Shown: positions 1-7,953 of the stretch, one piece after another
How positions within the stretch are numbered: the first letter of the stretch is position 1
Layout of the letters: every line of letters starts with the position of its first letter
DNA from: Bog-473 sp963828505
GTDB lineage: Bacteria > Actinomycetota > Acidimicrobiia > Acidimicrobiales > RAAP-2
DNA: 64,000 bases
Assembly: GCA_963828505.1 (NCBI GenBank)
Contig: CAWHFM010000011.1
Coordinates: 62,001-126,000 of the forward strand
Reading direction: 5' to 3'
Translations under genes and position numbers: made by a program
The notes under the pieces: model-generated
What the model saw: only the letters and a program-made list of their open reading frames with translations
Told to the model about the DNA's origin: nothing
Databases searched by the model: none

Positions 1-414
1 GCGCCGAAAGCGAGAGATCGAGCGGTAGTCCGGAGCCACGTTCGCACTGAGCCAGCGGAAGGCCACGTCGACATGGCAACGCCGTTCCATCTCCCGCGAG
101 CTGGTGACCCCGCTCGAGTAGGCGAAGAGCAAGAGCTTGAGCATCATGGCGGGGTCATAGGGCGGAGCGCCCGAGGCCTCCGTGTAGGAGTCGTAGATGC
201 AGTCCAGGTCGAGCATGTTCTCGACCACCTCGGAAATGAAGCGGGCCTCGTGGTTCTCGGGCAGCCAGTCGTCGAGGGAGGGCGGGAGGAGGAAGGACTG
301 GGACTGGTCGTAGTGGCGGAAGCGCTTGTTGACCCCGGCCGGGAGCTTGTCGGGGGGCCTGACCGCCTCCCCTTCCACCTCGAAGAGCTTGTCGCCGACC
401 CGATCATCTGCCAT
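1..414 (-). CDS. IS1182-family transposase, N-terminal 138 residues (partial)
   Basis: The frame starts at ATG 414 and is open to the window edge. The translation carries the typical N-terminal domain of IS1182/DUF772 transposases: an acidic start, then FLLPPSLDDWLPENHEARF, a stretch around YDPAMMLKLLLFAYSSGV, and SSREMERRCHVDVAFRWLSA. This helical N-terminal domain precedes the catalytic DDE domain, which is not in the window. It is distinct in sequence from the transposase at 59.6-61.2 kb, so two different members of the family are present. Whether the element is intact cannot be seen. Confidence 0.75.
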   Translation of the reverse strand, partial: MADDRVGDKLFEVEGEAVRPPDKLPAGVNKRFRHYDQSQSFLLPPSLDDWLPENHEARFISEVVENMLDLDCIYDSYTEASGAPPYDPAMMLKLLLFAYSSGVTSSREMERRCHVDVAFRWLSANVAPDYRSISRFRR

Positions 415-528
415 GAGCAAATTCTTGCAAACCCCCAGCAGAATCGCGAATCGAAGGTCAGCCCTCACTACCACGGGAGGCGAATCAGCCGGTTGGCGTC
501 ATTGGCAGGTTCTGACCCACGCTCCTAG
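1..528 (-). mobile_element. IS1182-type insertion sequence, right part only (runs off the left edge)
   Basis: The element holds the 5' part of a transposase on the minus strand and ends near 525-528 in CTAG, read on the minus strand as CTAGGAGCGTGGGTCA. This resembles the ends of the second IS1182-type element at 59.4-61.3 kb, which begin CTAGGTG and continue with GTGG. Immediately to its right the sequence becomes the coding region of a sigma factor that lacks its N-terminal part. The element therefore appears to have inserted into, or deleted, that gene. The left end lies outside the window. Confidence 0.6.
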
Positions 529-529
529 G

Positions 530-859
530 CAGCCGCCACTGGCCGATCGGCGCGCCTACCTGTTCCGCAGCGTGGTCAACCAAGCCGCCAAACAACACCG
601 GAGCACGGCCCGCCGCCTCGCCCGTGAGCGCAGGATCCCGCTTGCCCCACCAACTGAGCTGCCAGAGGTCCGGCCCGAGGTCCTCGCGGCCGTGGAGCGG
701 CTCAGTTTTCGGCAACGGGCCGTCACCGTTCTCACCTACTGGGCGGACTTGAGCCCGGCGCAGATCGCCGATGTCCTGCATGTCCGGGAGGGATCCGTGC
801 GCCGCCACCTGGCCCGAGCCAGAGCGAACCTGAGGAGGCAACTCAGTGGAACCGAATGA
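530..859 (+). pseudogene. ECF-type sigma-70 factor, C-terminal fragment
   Basis: In the frame ending with TGA 857-859 the translation after about 530 is a sigma region 4 domain: FRSVVNQAAKQHRSTARRLA, then LSFRQRAVTVLTYWADLSPA and QIADVLHVREGSVRRHLARA, which is the helix-turn-helix that reads the -35 element. Region 2, which would bind the -10 element and core polymerase, is missing because an IS1182-type element abuts the fragment at 528. No credible start codon lies inside the fragment. The next gene begins at GTG 846 inside the end of this one, the usual overlap of a sigma and its anti-sigma partner. Confidence 0.75.
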
Positions 860-1214
860 CTCAGTGGAACTGATCGATCTCGACCGCCGGATCCGTCTGC
901 TCGTGCTCGAACTGGTCGACTCGGCGCCGCCTGCCCCGGCGGTGCCTCAACTCGAGCAGGACGTGGCACCGGCGATCCGACGCGACGAAAGGAATGAGTT
1001 CCGGCCGCGTGTCCGGACCGGGCGCAAAGTTGGCATTGCCGTGGCGGCGATCCTCGTGCTGGTCACCGTTTCCTTAGTGGCCTGGCCGCGGGGATCTTCG
1101 AGCCAGCTGAGCGAATCGGGCCTAGGACTCAAGTTGATGAGCTATGGCGGGCCGGGTTCGGCGCCCGTCGCTGCGCCCCTGGTTTGAGGTTGCCCAGAAA
1201 TTGTGGACACGGTT

Positions 1215-2087
1215 TTAAGCGGCTTGGTGCTTGTGGGCCAACGTTAACTCGTAATGGATGGGGCTCAGGTTGTCGGCCTTGGCGCAGCGGCGTTGGTGGT
1301 TGTAGAAGTTGATGTAGCGGGCGACGCCGGCTCGGAGTTCGTCGATGGTGGCGAAGGTGTGCCGGTAGAAGTACTCGTGCTTGAAGATCGACCAGAAGCT
1401 CTCGGCACTGGCATGGTCGTAGCAGCTGCCCGTCGCTCCCATGGAGCGGATCAGATCGACGGACTCACAGAAGTCGACGACCTTGCGATCCGAGAACTGG
1501 CTGCCCCGGTCGGTATGGAACACCGTCCCGTCGACGTGCCCGAAACGGGTCAGCGTCGCTTGCTCGAGCGCCTCGAGGACGATCTCGGTCCGCATGTGCT
1601 CAGCCACCGAGAACCCGAGCACCCGAGACGATCCCTCGTCGCGGATGGCGCACATGTAGGCCTCGCCGCTTCCGACCTTGAGGTAGGTGATGTCAGAGGT
1701 CCACAGCTCGTCGATCCCCTCGGGATGGAATGCTCGGTTCACCAGGTCGGGGGGGAAGGTGGCGGCTGGATCGGGGCTGGTGGTGACCTTGAACAGGCGT
1801 GGGCTCACCCCGACGATCCCGAGGCTGGCCATGCGGGCCGCCACGGTGTTGGCGCTCACCCGCTCCCCGGCCTCATGGAGGTCGAGGGTGATCCGAGGAG
1901 CGCCATAGGTGCCGTCCGAGCTCTTGTGGGAGCTGATGATCTTGGCGTCGAGATCGGCCCGACGGACCTCGCTGGCCAACATGGGCCGGTCCTGGGCCGC
2001 TCTCCAGCGGTAGTAGCCCGCCGAAGACACCTCCAAGAGGCGGGCCATGCGGGTGATCTCGAAGTTCGCGCACTCGGCGGCCATCAA
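1215..2087 (-). CDS. IS3-family transposase OrfB (catalytic DDE subunit)
   Basis: The 290-residue protein has the HTH_21 region near its N-terminus and an rve-type integrase core. Candidate catalytic residues are the Asp in WTSDITYL, the Asp in HTDRGSQF and the Glu in ASAESFWSIFKHE, the DDE triad of IS3 transposases. The ATG at 2087 overlaps the stop of orfA. The frame is open further upstream, encoding KAERFAL before the ATG, so the working protein is probably an OrfAB fusion made by -1 frameshifting on the AAAG run at about 2107-2110 near the end of orfA. All parts look intact. Confidence 0.88.
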   Translation of the reverse strand: MMAAECANFEITRMARLLEVSSAGYYRWRAAQDRPMLASEVRRADLDAKIISSHKSSDGTYGAPRITLDLHEAGERVSANTVAARMASLGIVGVSPRLFKVTTSPDPAATFPPDLVNRAFHPEGIDELWTSDITYLKVGSGEAYMCAIRDEGSSRVLGFSVAEHMRTEIVLEALEQATLTRFGHVDGTVFHTDRGSQFSDRKVVDFCESVDLIRSMGATGSCYDHASAESFWSIFKHEYFYRHTFATIDELRAGVARYINFYNHQRRCAKADNLSPIHYELTLAHKHQAA

Positions 2088-2413
2088 CGCAAATCTTTCT
2101 GCTTTGGTGGATTCGAAGCGAAGTACGCGGCAGCTTTTCCCAAGAAGGCCAGGTCCTTGTCCTGCTCGGCGACCAGGCGGCGCAAGCGCAACAGCTCGGT
2201 CCGCTCGGCCGCGCTCAACGGCTCATCGCTCGATCCAGCCACCGCGTCCAGCCGACGGCGCTCATCGCGCACCCATCTGGCCAACGAGCTGTCCGCCACC
2301 GACAGCTCGGCGGACACCTCGGCAATCGATCTGCCGGTATCGATCACACGATGCGCGGCCTCTGTCTTGAACTCCAGCGTGAACCTACGCCTCGTAACTC
2401 CCATATCGGACAT
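2084..2413 (-). CDS. IS3-family transposase OrfA (helix-turn-helix subunit)
   Basis: This 109-residue protein has the N-terminal motif RRRFTLEFKTEAAHRVIDTG, typical of the HTH_Tnp_1 domain that binds the IS3 terminal repeats. Its C-terminal part is a leucine-rich coiled coil (ELLRLRRLVAEQDKDLAFLG) used for multimerisation. It is followed by the -1 frameshift window leading to OrfB. Start ATG 2413 lies about 57 bases inside the right inverted repeat end, which is where these elements carry their promoter. Confidence 0.85.
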   Translation of the reverse strand: MSDMGVTRRRFTLEFKTEAAHRVIDTGRSIAEVSAELSVADSSLARWVRDERRRLDAVAGSSDEPLSAAERTELLRLRRLVAEQDKDLAFLGKAAAYFASNPPKQKDLR

Positions 2414-2983
2414 CCTTCCAGCCGACCAAGGGTCAGCTCGTCAGGTGTCCACTAATTCTGGGGAACCTCAGTTCCCTCCGGTTACACACAGGTCGCATCG
2501 GGGACCGCTTTCGGCGTGCCGTGGGTCCTCGCCGGTATTAGACCACCGAACCCGCAGATCTGCGTCTCGCTCGCATTCGCCGGTCAACTGTTGAACGCCG
2601 GCACGTGTGCACCCTCGGGACATCCGAATCCGGACCATCCGGCAAATCTCGGCGCTTCCTAGGGCCTGGGCATCGACACCGCGACGAACGGGCAACGATT
2701 CCTCTTCGTTGTGACGAACGGCGCCGTGGACAAGGTCACGGTCAGGTCGCCGAGTGGCTCCACCGTGACGAACTCGCCCATAGCGCACCGGCTCGGGAAC
2801 ACCCGCTACTTCATCCTGTCCCTGGGCAGGGAGAACGGTCCCTGCTCAGGGATGTGCCGAGGCGTGGAGTCGGTGACGTTCTCGACGCGGGCGGGACCGG
2901 TGGAAGTCGGCGTCTCTGGGCAACCTCAATCACCGCCGGTGACGGCGGATATGGCGGCTACCTCCACACTCCGACCCTCCCTG

Positions 2984-3143
2984 ACCACTGACCACTGACC
3001 ACTGATTGGCGATTGGCGATTGGCGATTGGCGATTGGCGATTGGCGATTGGCGATTGGCGATTGGCGATTGGCGATTGGCGATTGGCGATTGGCGATTGG
3101 CGATTGGCGATTGGCGATTGGCGATTGGCGATTGGCGATTGGC
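2984..3143 (+). repeat. Heptanucleotide tandem array: three ACCACTG then twenty GATTGGC units
   Basis: Twenty perfect copies of the 7-mer GATTGGC run without a mismatch from 3004 to 3143, directly preceded by three copies of another 7-mer, ACCACTG (2984-3004). Seven is not a multiple of three, so all frames across it stay open. On the minus strand they spell SPIANRQ repeats, which is a translation artefact and not a protein. The array lies between a decayed sigma/anti-sigma locus and a GNAT gene. Such perfect arrays expand and contract by slippage and are useful as variable-number markers; no function can be read from the sequence. Confidence 0.95.
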
Positions 3144-3241
3144 GAGCAGCATGTGTGAGCAACATGGCGGCGGCTAGCGCCGTATGGCACCAGAAGACCA
3201 GGCGCTCGCCTCGCATCGGTGCCGCAGCTGCAGAGGATGCG

Positions 3242-4009
3242 TCAGCGCGAACTCTTGGATATGTGAACCATGTAATCGTCGGAGCGACTGAACCCCGTCC
3301 GAGCGTAGATGCGCTCACCTTCTGGGTGCTCAGGAGTGAGCCAAATGAGGCGCACTCCGGTCTCGAATGCCCGCATGACGAGTCTCGACGTGACTGCGGC
3401 AGCAACTCCCTTCTGGCGAAACTCGGCGGACGTCCCGATCGCGGCCAGTTCGGTCACTCCCTCGCATGGTACGGCGAAAAGCCCAGATCCCACCGGCGCC
3501 ATGGACGGCACGTGGCGGGCGAGCACGACGGCTCCGCCTTTCCGGACGCCACGCTTTCGGCTTTCGATCATTCTGCTGTCGGGCCGCTCCGCTGGTTCGC
3601 CGTAGGCTTCGTTGGCAACCGCGATGGCGTCGGAATGATCCTCTGTCGTCGACACGAGAACAACGTCAACATCTGGCGGAGGCTGAATCGCGCGCTCCTC
3701 GCCGGGACGACAGGTCATGATCGGCAGGTGAGCCTCCGTGGAGAAGCCCGCGGCGAGGAGGATGCGCTCGAGGGCTGGAGATTCACCACTCACGTACTCC
3801 AAGCGGGGAAGCAGATCCCTTCGGAGAAACGCCGCGACAAGGGCTTCGACCTCGGTCCTCGACGGACGGGCATCGTCGTCAGGGACGGCATAGTTCAACA
3901 TCGGGTGATTGGAACCGGCTGCCACACGGATGAGGAACGGACCGACCCTGATGCGCTCGTGGGGCGCTCCACCGACGCGCAAGAACGCGTGGATGTTTGC
4001 CGCGATCAC
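3242..4009 (-). CDS. GNAT-family N-acetyltransferase
   Basis: The 255-residue protein ends with a GNAT domain: the acetyl-CoA-binding motif A is visible as AIGTSAEFRQKGVAAAVTSR, followed by LIWLTPEHPEGERIYARTGF, the usual last strand and helix. It should transfer an acetyl group from acetyl-CoA to an amine. The substrate is unknown. The N-terminal 110 residues look like a degenerate second GNAT-like half. The GTG start at 4009 has AAGGAG nine bases upstream. It is probably transcribed alone, since the next gene on the same strand is 45 bp further upstream and unrelated. Confidence 0.75.
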   Translation of the reverse strand: MIAANIHAFLRVGGAPHERIRVGPFLIRVAAGSNHPMLNYAVPDDDARPSRTEVEALVAAFLRRDLLPRLEYVSGESPALERILLAAGFSTEAHLPIMTCRPGEERAIQPPPDVDVVLVSTTEDHSDAIAVANEAYGEPAERPDSRMIESRKRGVRKGGAVVLARHVPSMAPVGSGLFAVPCEGVTELAAIGTSAEFRQKGVAAAVTSRLVMRAFETGVRLIWLTPEHPEGERIYARTGFSRSDDYMVHISKSSR

Positions 4010-4054
4010 TCCGACTCCTTGTTGGGGAATGTAGACGTGCTCGTCTTCATGTCG

Positions 4055-4447
4055 TCAATCGAAAGTCAGACACAGTCTCACCGATCCGCCGGGATCAGCC
4101 ACGAATTGACCGTCACCAACCGCAGATTGCAGCGCACCCGAGCCGCCACCCTGAAGCACGTTCAAGTCGCCTTTCGCCGCGCCCCCTTCGAATGATCCGA
4201 CATGCTGAAGGACGAAACTTCCCTCACGGCTGGTCACTGACCCTGAAATTCGTTCGAGTCCGACGAACCTCGCTGAGCCGTCATCGCCGTAAGCCATCAA
4301 CCATTCGGTCGTCGAACTCCCTTCGATGTCACCCGAATACCGCTTGGTCACCAGCGCTCGCGTTACCTTCGGAACACCAGTCCGGTCGCCAAAGGGTGAC
4401 TCGTCCCACTTCTCGACATCGAATTTCGCCACTAGGTGAACCTTCAT
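4055..4447 (-). CDS. DUF3224 domain-containing protein
   Basis: A 130-residue protein matching the DUF3224 pattern: FDVEKWDESPFGDRTGVPKV, then TKRYSGDIEGSSTTEWLMAY, VGLERISGSVTSREGSFVLQ and HVGSFEGG. These proteins form an allene-oxide-cyclase-like beta barrel. The molecular function is not established. The start ATG 4447 has a strong GAGGAGG site upstream. The gene upstream on the same strand (PNPOx-like) ends about 118 bp away, so co-transcription is possible but not shown. Confidence 0.8.
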   Translation of the reverse strand: MKVHLVAKFDVEKWDESPFGDRTGVPKVTRALVTKRYSGDIEGSSTTEWLMAYGDDGSARFVGLERISGSVTSREGSFVLQHVGSFEGGAAKGDLNVLQGGGSGALQSAVGDGQFVADPGGSVRLCLTFD

Positions 4448-4564
4448 GTTTCCTCCTCGGACCGACTCTCGAGGCAGAATTCATGCCCGTATGCTCACCT
4501 TGGAAACCTCTGTTGTTCCAAATGACCTCCTGCCGTTGCCGGGGAGGGTTGAGGTGAGCCGTCG

Positions 4565-5107
4565 TCATCGATCCGAGTCAAACCGCCAGTGTGTTGCGCC
4601 TCCGGGTTCTACCGTCGCCAACGCAGTGGCGTCACGTGGGGTGATCCGGTAGATCGTCCAGGGAGGGGGCCCAGCTGACGGAGCGCTGTACTCTGCGGTG
4701 AGGGCAGCGCCGGACTCGTCCACTCGTGCGGGCCAGCCCGCCGCATTCCACTGGTCTGCCATTGTGGCCACCAGTGCCGGATTCGTCACCCTGGCGGCAT
4801 CGCCATTGACGACGATGTCGAATTCCTCGGTCGCCAGGCTCAAGGTGCATCGGGGGTCCCGAGCGAGATTCCTGCCCTTCCGGGTGGCCTCACCGGTCTC
4901 GAACCAGAACGTCCCGTCGAACCACAGTGCACCGACACCGGTCACGTGCGGGCTGCCGTCACGGTTGATCGTGGCGAGCCAGCACGTGTGTCGATCCGGC
5001 CCGCCCGTCTTCGGGGCTTGGCTCACGCCCTTCGCGAGGCGAGCTTCGACGCGGTCCCACCCGAGAAGTGGGAGCCCGTACAGGTCGGCAAGATTCCTCG
5101 ATTCCAT
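4565..5107 (-). CDS. Pyridoxamine 5'-phosphate oxidase-like flavin-binding protein
   Basis: The 180-residue protein has the split-barrel fold signature of the PNPOx-like superfamily: CWLATINRDGSPHVTGVGAL near residues 43-62, then WFETGEATRKGRNLARDPRC and a strand with IVVNGDAARVT. Such proteins bind FMN or F420 and reduce diverse substrates or bind haem. The RKGRNLARDPRC segment resembles cofactor phosphate contacts in the family. True PdxH activity is unlikely because the conserved C-terminal PNPOx dimerisation region is absent. It stands alone between unrelated genes. Confidence 0.75.
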   Translation of the reverse strand: MESRNLADLYGLPLLGWDRVEARLAKGVSQAPKTGGPDRHTCWLATINRDGSPHVTGVGALWFDGTFWFETGEATRKGRNLARDPRCTLSLATEEFDIVVNGDAARVTNPALVATMADQWNAAGWPARVDESGAALTAEYSAPSAGPPPWTIYRITPRDATALATVEPGGATHWRFDSDR

Positions 5108-5253
5108 GTTCGGCCTCTGACCTCGCTGCGAGAGTTCCCAGAACGCGAAACCAAGACGCTAACCGTCGGAACCGAGGCGGGCATTTGGTTCCTCGGCGCG
5201 AGTGACGAGCAGCCGTAAACGGCGTGACACGCAGGTCGCCTGAGTACCCATTC

Positions 5254-5991
5254 CTAAGGGATGAGCACGACCCGGAACAGCTCGGCCGAAGACCCCTCGG
5301 GCAACCCCGCGGTCTTCCCGCTGGCGCGGGCCCAGGTGCGGATCCGGTCGGCCACCCCGTCGGGGTCGCCGATCTGGCTCTTGTGGCACAGGAGCGCGTT
5401 CACCTTGCGTTCCACGGTGGCGGTGGTCTCGACCGCGATCGATGCGCCCTTGATCACCGGGCCCATGATCCAGATCTCACCCGCCGTCCACGGCTCGAGA
5501 CCCTCCACTTCGAGCAGCTCCGGGTGGGCGAAGGGGTTGCGCGCGTCAGGGTAGACGGCGCAGACGGCGGCCTCGCCCGCGGCCAGATGGTCGGGGTGGC
5601 TGGCGTACATCGACTCCCAGTTGCGCTCGGGCGACTGCGTGATGACGCGCTGGGGCCGCACCTGGCGGATGACCCGGCTGATGTCGCGCCGAAGCTCGAA
5701 GTTGGCCACCACCCGGCCGTCGGGGTGGCCGAGGAAGCGCACGTCGTCGACTCCGACCGCCGCTGCGGCGGCGCGTTGCTCGTCGCGCCGGAGCGCCGCC
5801 ATGTCCGCTCGCGACATGTCGCGGTCCGAGCCGCCCGCGTCACCGTCGGTCACGATGCAGTAGGTCACCTCCACGCCGGCCGAGGTGAAGGCGGCCACCG
5901 AGCCGGCCGAACCGAAGTCGACGTCGTCGGGGTGCGCGGTCACCACGAGCACACGGGAGACACCGTCCTCGGGCGACCAGTGCGCGATCAC
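5254..5991 (-). CDS. PIG-L family deacetylase (LmbE-like, MshB/Mca type)
   Basis: The zinc-binding signature AHPDDVDFGSAGSVAAF is near the N-terminus and the third ligand is in YASHPDHLAAGEA, as in MshB, Mca and other N-acetylglucosamine-type deacetylases. It is a cytosolic metal-dependent amidase or deacetylase. In actinobacteria such enzymes act in mycothiol metabolism or on other glycoconjugates; which applies here is not decidable. The GTG at 5991 gives 245 residues. A CTG at 6003 that overlaps the stop of the upstream helicase gene is a possible alternative. The two genes are adjacent and probably co-transcribed. Confidence 0.82.
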   Translation of the reverse strand: MIAHWSPEDGVSRVLVVTAHPDDVDFGSAGSVAAFTSAGVEVTYCIVTDGDAGGSDRDMSRADMAALRRDEQRAAAAAVGVDDVRFLGHPDGRVVANFELRRDISRVIRQVRPQRVITQSPERNWESMYASHPDHLAAGEAAVCAVYPDARNPFAHPELLEVEGLEPWTAGEIWIMGPVIKGASIAVETTATVERKVNALLCHKSQIGDPDGVADRIRTWARASGKTAGLPEGSSAELFRVVLIP

Positions 5992-5999
5992 GGGATCGG

Positions 6000-7283
6000 T
6001 CAGAGCACGCCCTCCCCGGGGTCGGGCGTCCAAGCGGCCAGGTCGGCCAGGCGCGGATCGTTGGAGAACATCTCGACGATGGGGATGCGCAGGCCGAGGC
6101 GGCGCTGGATGACCTCCATCTCCACGAGCTGGTTCCACAGGGCGAGGCTCACCACCACCCCGGCCTTGCCCGCCCGCGCCGTGCGCCCGGAGCGGTGCAG
6201 GTAGGCCTTGTGATCTTCGGGAGGGTCGTAGTGGACGACGGCGTCGACACCCTCGATGTGCAGACCGCGCGCGGCCACGTCGGTCGCCACCAGGACGTGG
6301 AGCTTGCCGTCGGAGAAGTCGGCCAGGGCGCGCTCGCGGTTGGCCTGGCGCAGGTCACCGTGGATCGCCGCGGCCTTGACGCCCTCCTTGCCCAGGTGCT
6401 CGACCAGGCGGTCCGCCCCGCGCTTGGTCCGCACGAAGAGGAGCGACTTGTCCTGGGCGCGGCAGATGGCCGCCATCACCTTGACTTTGTCCATCTGGTG
6501 CACCTGGAGGAACCGGTGCTCCATGGCCGTGACCGTCTGGGACGACGACGCCACCTCGTGGAAGACGGGATCGTTCAGGTAGCGCTTGACGAGCATGTCC
6601 ACCGCGCCGTCGAGGGTGGCCGAGAACAGGAGCGTCTGGTGGGGTTGGTCCAGCCGTCGCAGCACCCATTCCACCTGCGGCATGAAACCCATGTCCGCCA
6701 TGCGGTCGGCTTCGTCGAGCACCAGGGTCTCGAGCCCCGCCACGGTCACCTCTCCGCGGTCCCCGAGGTCGATGAGGCGGCCGGGAGTGGCGATGACGAC
6801 ATCGACGCCCTTGCGCAGCTTGGCCACCTGGCGGTCTATGTCCGCTCCTCCATAGACAGCCACTGCGTGCAGGCCGAGCTTGCGGGCCAGAGGCGCCAGC
6901 ACCCCGTGGACCTGGACGGCGAGCTCACGCGTCGGCAGGAGCACGAGCGCGAGCGGTCGCGCCGGCCGGCCGGCCGGGCCGTCGCCCTCCGACTCACGCG
7001 TCGCCTTGACGCGTTGGAGAAGCGGCACTCCGAAGGCCAGGGTCTTGCCCGACCCGGTCTTGGCTTTGCCGCAGACGTCGCGCCCCGCCAAGGCGTCGGC
7101 GACCGTGAGGGCCTGGATGGGAAAGGCGCTGACGATGCCTTCATCGGCGAGCGCCTTGATCAGCTCGAGCGAGACGCCGAGCGACTCGAAGGTCCTCGAC
7201 GTCTCGTAGGTGTCACCGCCGGGCGTGTCGGCCTCGGCGGGGACCGGGCCGGGGAACGCGTCGGCCAGGTCGTTGAGGGTCAT
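6000..7283 (-). CDS. DEAD/DEAH-box ATP-dependent RNA helicase
   Basis: All core superfamily 2 motifs are visible in 427 residues: the Q-motif region with FPIQALTVADALAGRDVCG, Walker A AKTGSGKT, LLPTRELAVQV, TPGRLIDL, LDEADRMADMGF (DEAD), LLFSATLDGAVD (SAT), ATDVAARGLHIEGVDAVVHY and HRSGRTARAGKAG (motif VI). It should unwind or remodel RNA duplexes, as in ribosome assembly or mRNA turnover. It lacks the long C-terminal extension of DeaD, and so resembles the shorter RhlE-like group. The downstream PIG-L gene begins within a few bases of its stop. Confidence 0.92.
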   Translation of the reverse strand: MTLNDLADAFPGPVPAEADTPGGDTYETSRTFESLGVSLELIKALADEGIVSAFPIQALTVADALAGRDVCGKAKTGSGKTLAFGVPLLQRVKATRESEGDGPAGRPARPLALVLLPTRELAVQVHGVLAPLARKLGLHAVAVYGGADIDRQVAKLRKGVDVVIATPGRLIDLGDRGEVTVAGLETLVLDEADRMADMGFMPQVEWVLRRLDQPHQTLLFSATLDGAVDMLVKRYLNDPVFHEVASSSQTVTAMEHRFLQVHQMDKVKVMAAICRAQDKSLLFVRTKRGADRLVEHLGKEGVKAAAIHGDLRQANRERALADFSDGKLHVLVATDVAARGLHIEGVDAVVHYDPPEDHKAYLHRSGRTARAGKAGVVVSLALWNQLVEMEVIQRRLGLRIPIVEMFSNDPRLADLAAWTPDPGEGVL

Positions 7284-7478
7284 GCGAACCGCTTTCTCCG
7301 TCTCATCGGGTTTGTCATCGGGCGGGGCCGTGCGCCACCACGAGAAACGAGGGTCGGCCCCGACTCACCGGCCCTTGCCGGTAGTCGCACCACCTATTCT
7401 ACCAGCGCAAGCGGGAAAACCCGCGACACCGGGCGCGAGCGGTGCGCCCACCGGACGACGACGCAAGGAGCCGAACAG

Positions 7479-7946
7479 ATGGCCAAACTCGAGACGGGTG
7501 CCACCGCCCCCGCATTCACGCTCCCTGACCAGGACGGGAAGCCGATAAAGCTCTCCGACTACAAGGGCCGGGGCGTGATCGTCTACTTCTACCCGGCGGA
7601 CGACACTCCGGGGTGCACGAAAGAAGCGTGCCAGTTCAACGACAACCTCAAGACCTTCGAGAAGGCAGGGGTGGCCGTGCTCGGGATCTCGCCCGACAAG
7701 GCGGAGAAGCACGTGAAGTTCCGTACGAAGTACAAGCTCAAGTTCCCGCTCCTGACCGACGCCGACAAGAAGGTCATGGAGAAATACGGGGCGTGGGGCG
7801 AGAAGACGATGTACGGCAAGAAGACGGTCGGCACTATCCGATCGACCTTCCTCGTCGGCCCGAACGGCAAGGTGCAGCGGGCCTGGTACAACGTCCGGGC
7901 CGACGGGCACACGGCGAAGGTGCTCGAAGAGTTGTCGGAGGGCTGA
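7479..7946 (+). CDS. bcp: Thioredoxin-dependent peroxiredoxin (Bcp/PrxQ type)
   Basis: The 155-residue protein begins PAFTLPDQDGKPIKLSDYKG and carries the active-site segment DDTPGCTKEACQF. The peroxidatic Cys is C46 and the resolving Cys C51, the CxxxxC spacing of the PrxQ class. It reduces hydrogen peroxide and alkyl hydroperoxides using thioredoxin. The start ATG 7479 has AAGGAG eight bases upstream. A PNPOx-like gene follows after 7 bp, so the two probably form an operon. The divergent helicase gene lies 195 bp upstream. Confidence 0.93.
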   Translation: MAKLETGATAPAFTLPDQDGKPIKLSDYKGRGVIVYFYPADDTPGCTKEACQFNDNLKTFEKAGVAVLGISPDKAEKHVKFRTKYKLKFPLLTDADKKVMEKYGAWGEKTMYGKKTVGTIRSTFLVGPNGKVQRAWYNVRADGHTAKVLEELSEG

Positions 7947-7953
7947 CGGGGCG

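Larger units (their letters stand above)
1185..2470 (-). mobile_element. Complete IS3-family insertion sequence (1286 bp, 3-bp target duplication)
   Basis: The ends are near-perfect inverted repeats of about 27 bp. The left end starts TGAGGTTGCCCAGAAA and the right end, read on the minus strand, TGAGGTTCCCCAGAAT. Both end in TG/CA as usual for the family. The element is flanked by GTT on each side (1182-1184 and 2471-2473). It holds orfA and orfB in the standard overlapping arrangement on the minus strand. Both open reading frames and both ends look intact, so it may be active. It lies in a gene for a membrane protein. Confidence 0.9.
846..2998 (+). pseudogene. Membrane-anchored anti-sigma-like protein, split by an IS3 element and carrying an in-frame stop
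   Basis: The 5' part (846-1184) overlaps the sigma fragment and encodes an acidic N-terminal region, one membrane segment (VGIAVAAILVLVTVSLVAW) and the start of an outer domain. The frame stops at TGA 1185-1187, which is the first base triplet of the IS3 element. Removing the element and one copy of its 3-bp target duplication (GTT) rejoins 1184 in frame to 2474 and onward. The joined frame reads through a putative extracellular domain to 2998 but meets one TAG at 2660-2662. The architecture (cytoplasmic tail, one membrane helix, outer domain) and the overlap with a sigma gene suggest an anti-sigma factor; no family is recognised. Confidence 0.6.

Noticed and set aside
1254..2594. Long plus-strand open frame opposite the IS3 transposase
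   Set aside because: It is an antisense shadow of orfA/orfB, which have clear motifs and ends.
2984..3143. CRISPR array
   Set aside because: The units are 7 bp without spacers, so this is a simple tandem repeat.
3000..3200. Promoter array or regulatory repeat driving the GNAT gene
   Set aside because: The GNAT gene is read away from the array (its 3' end faces it), so the array is not its promoter.
2926..3405. Minus-strand open frames made of SPIANRQ repeats
   Set aside because: They arise only because a 7-bp array keeps all frames open; no start or domain supports a protein.
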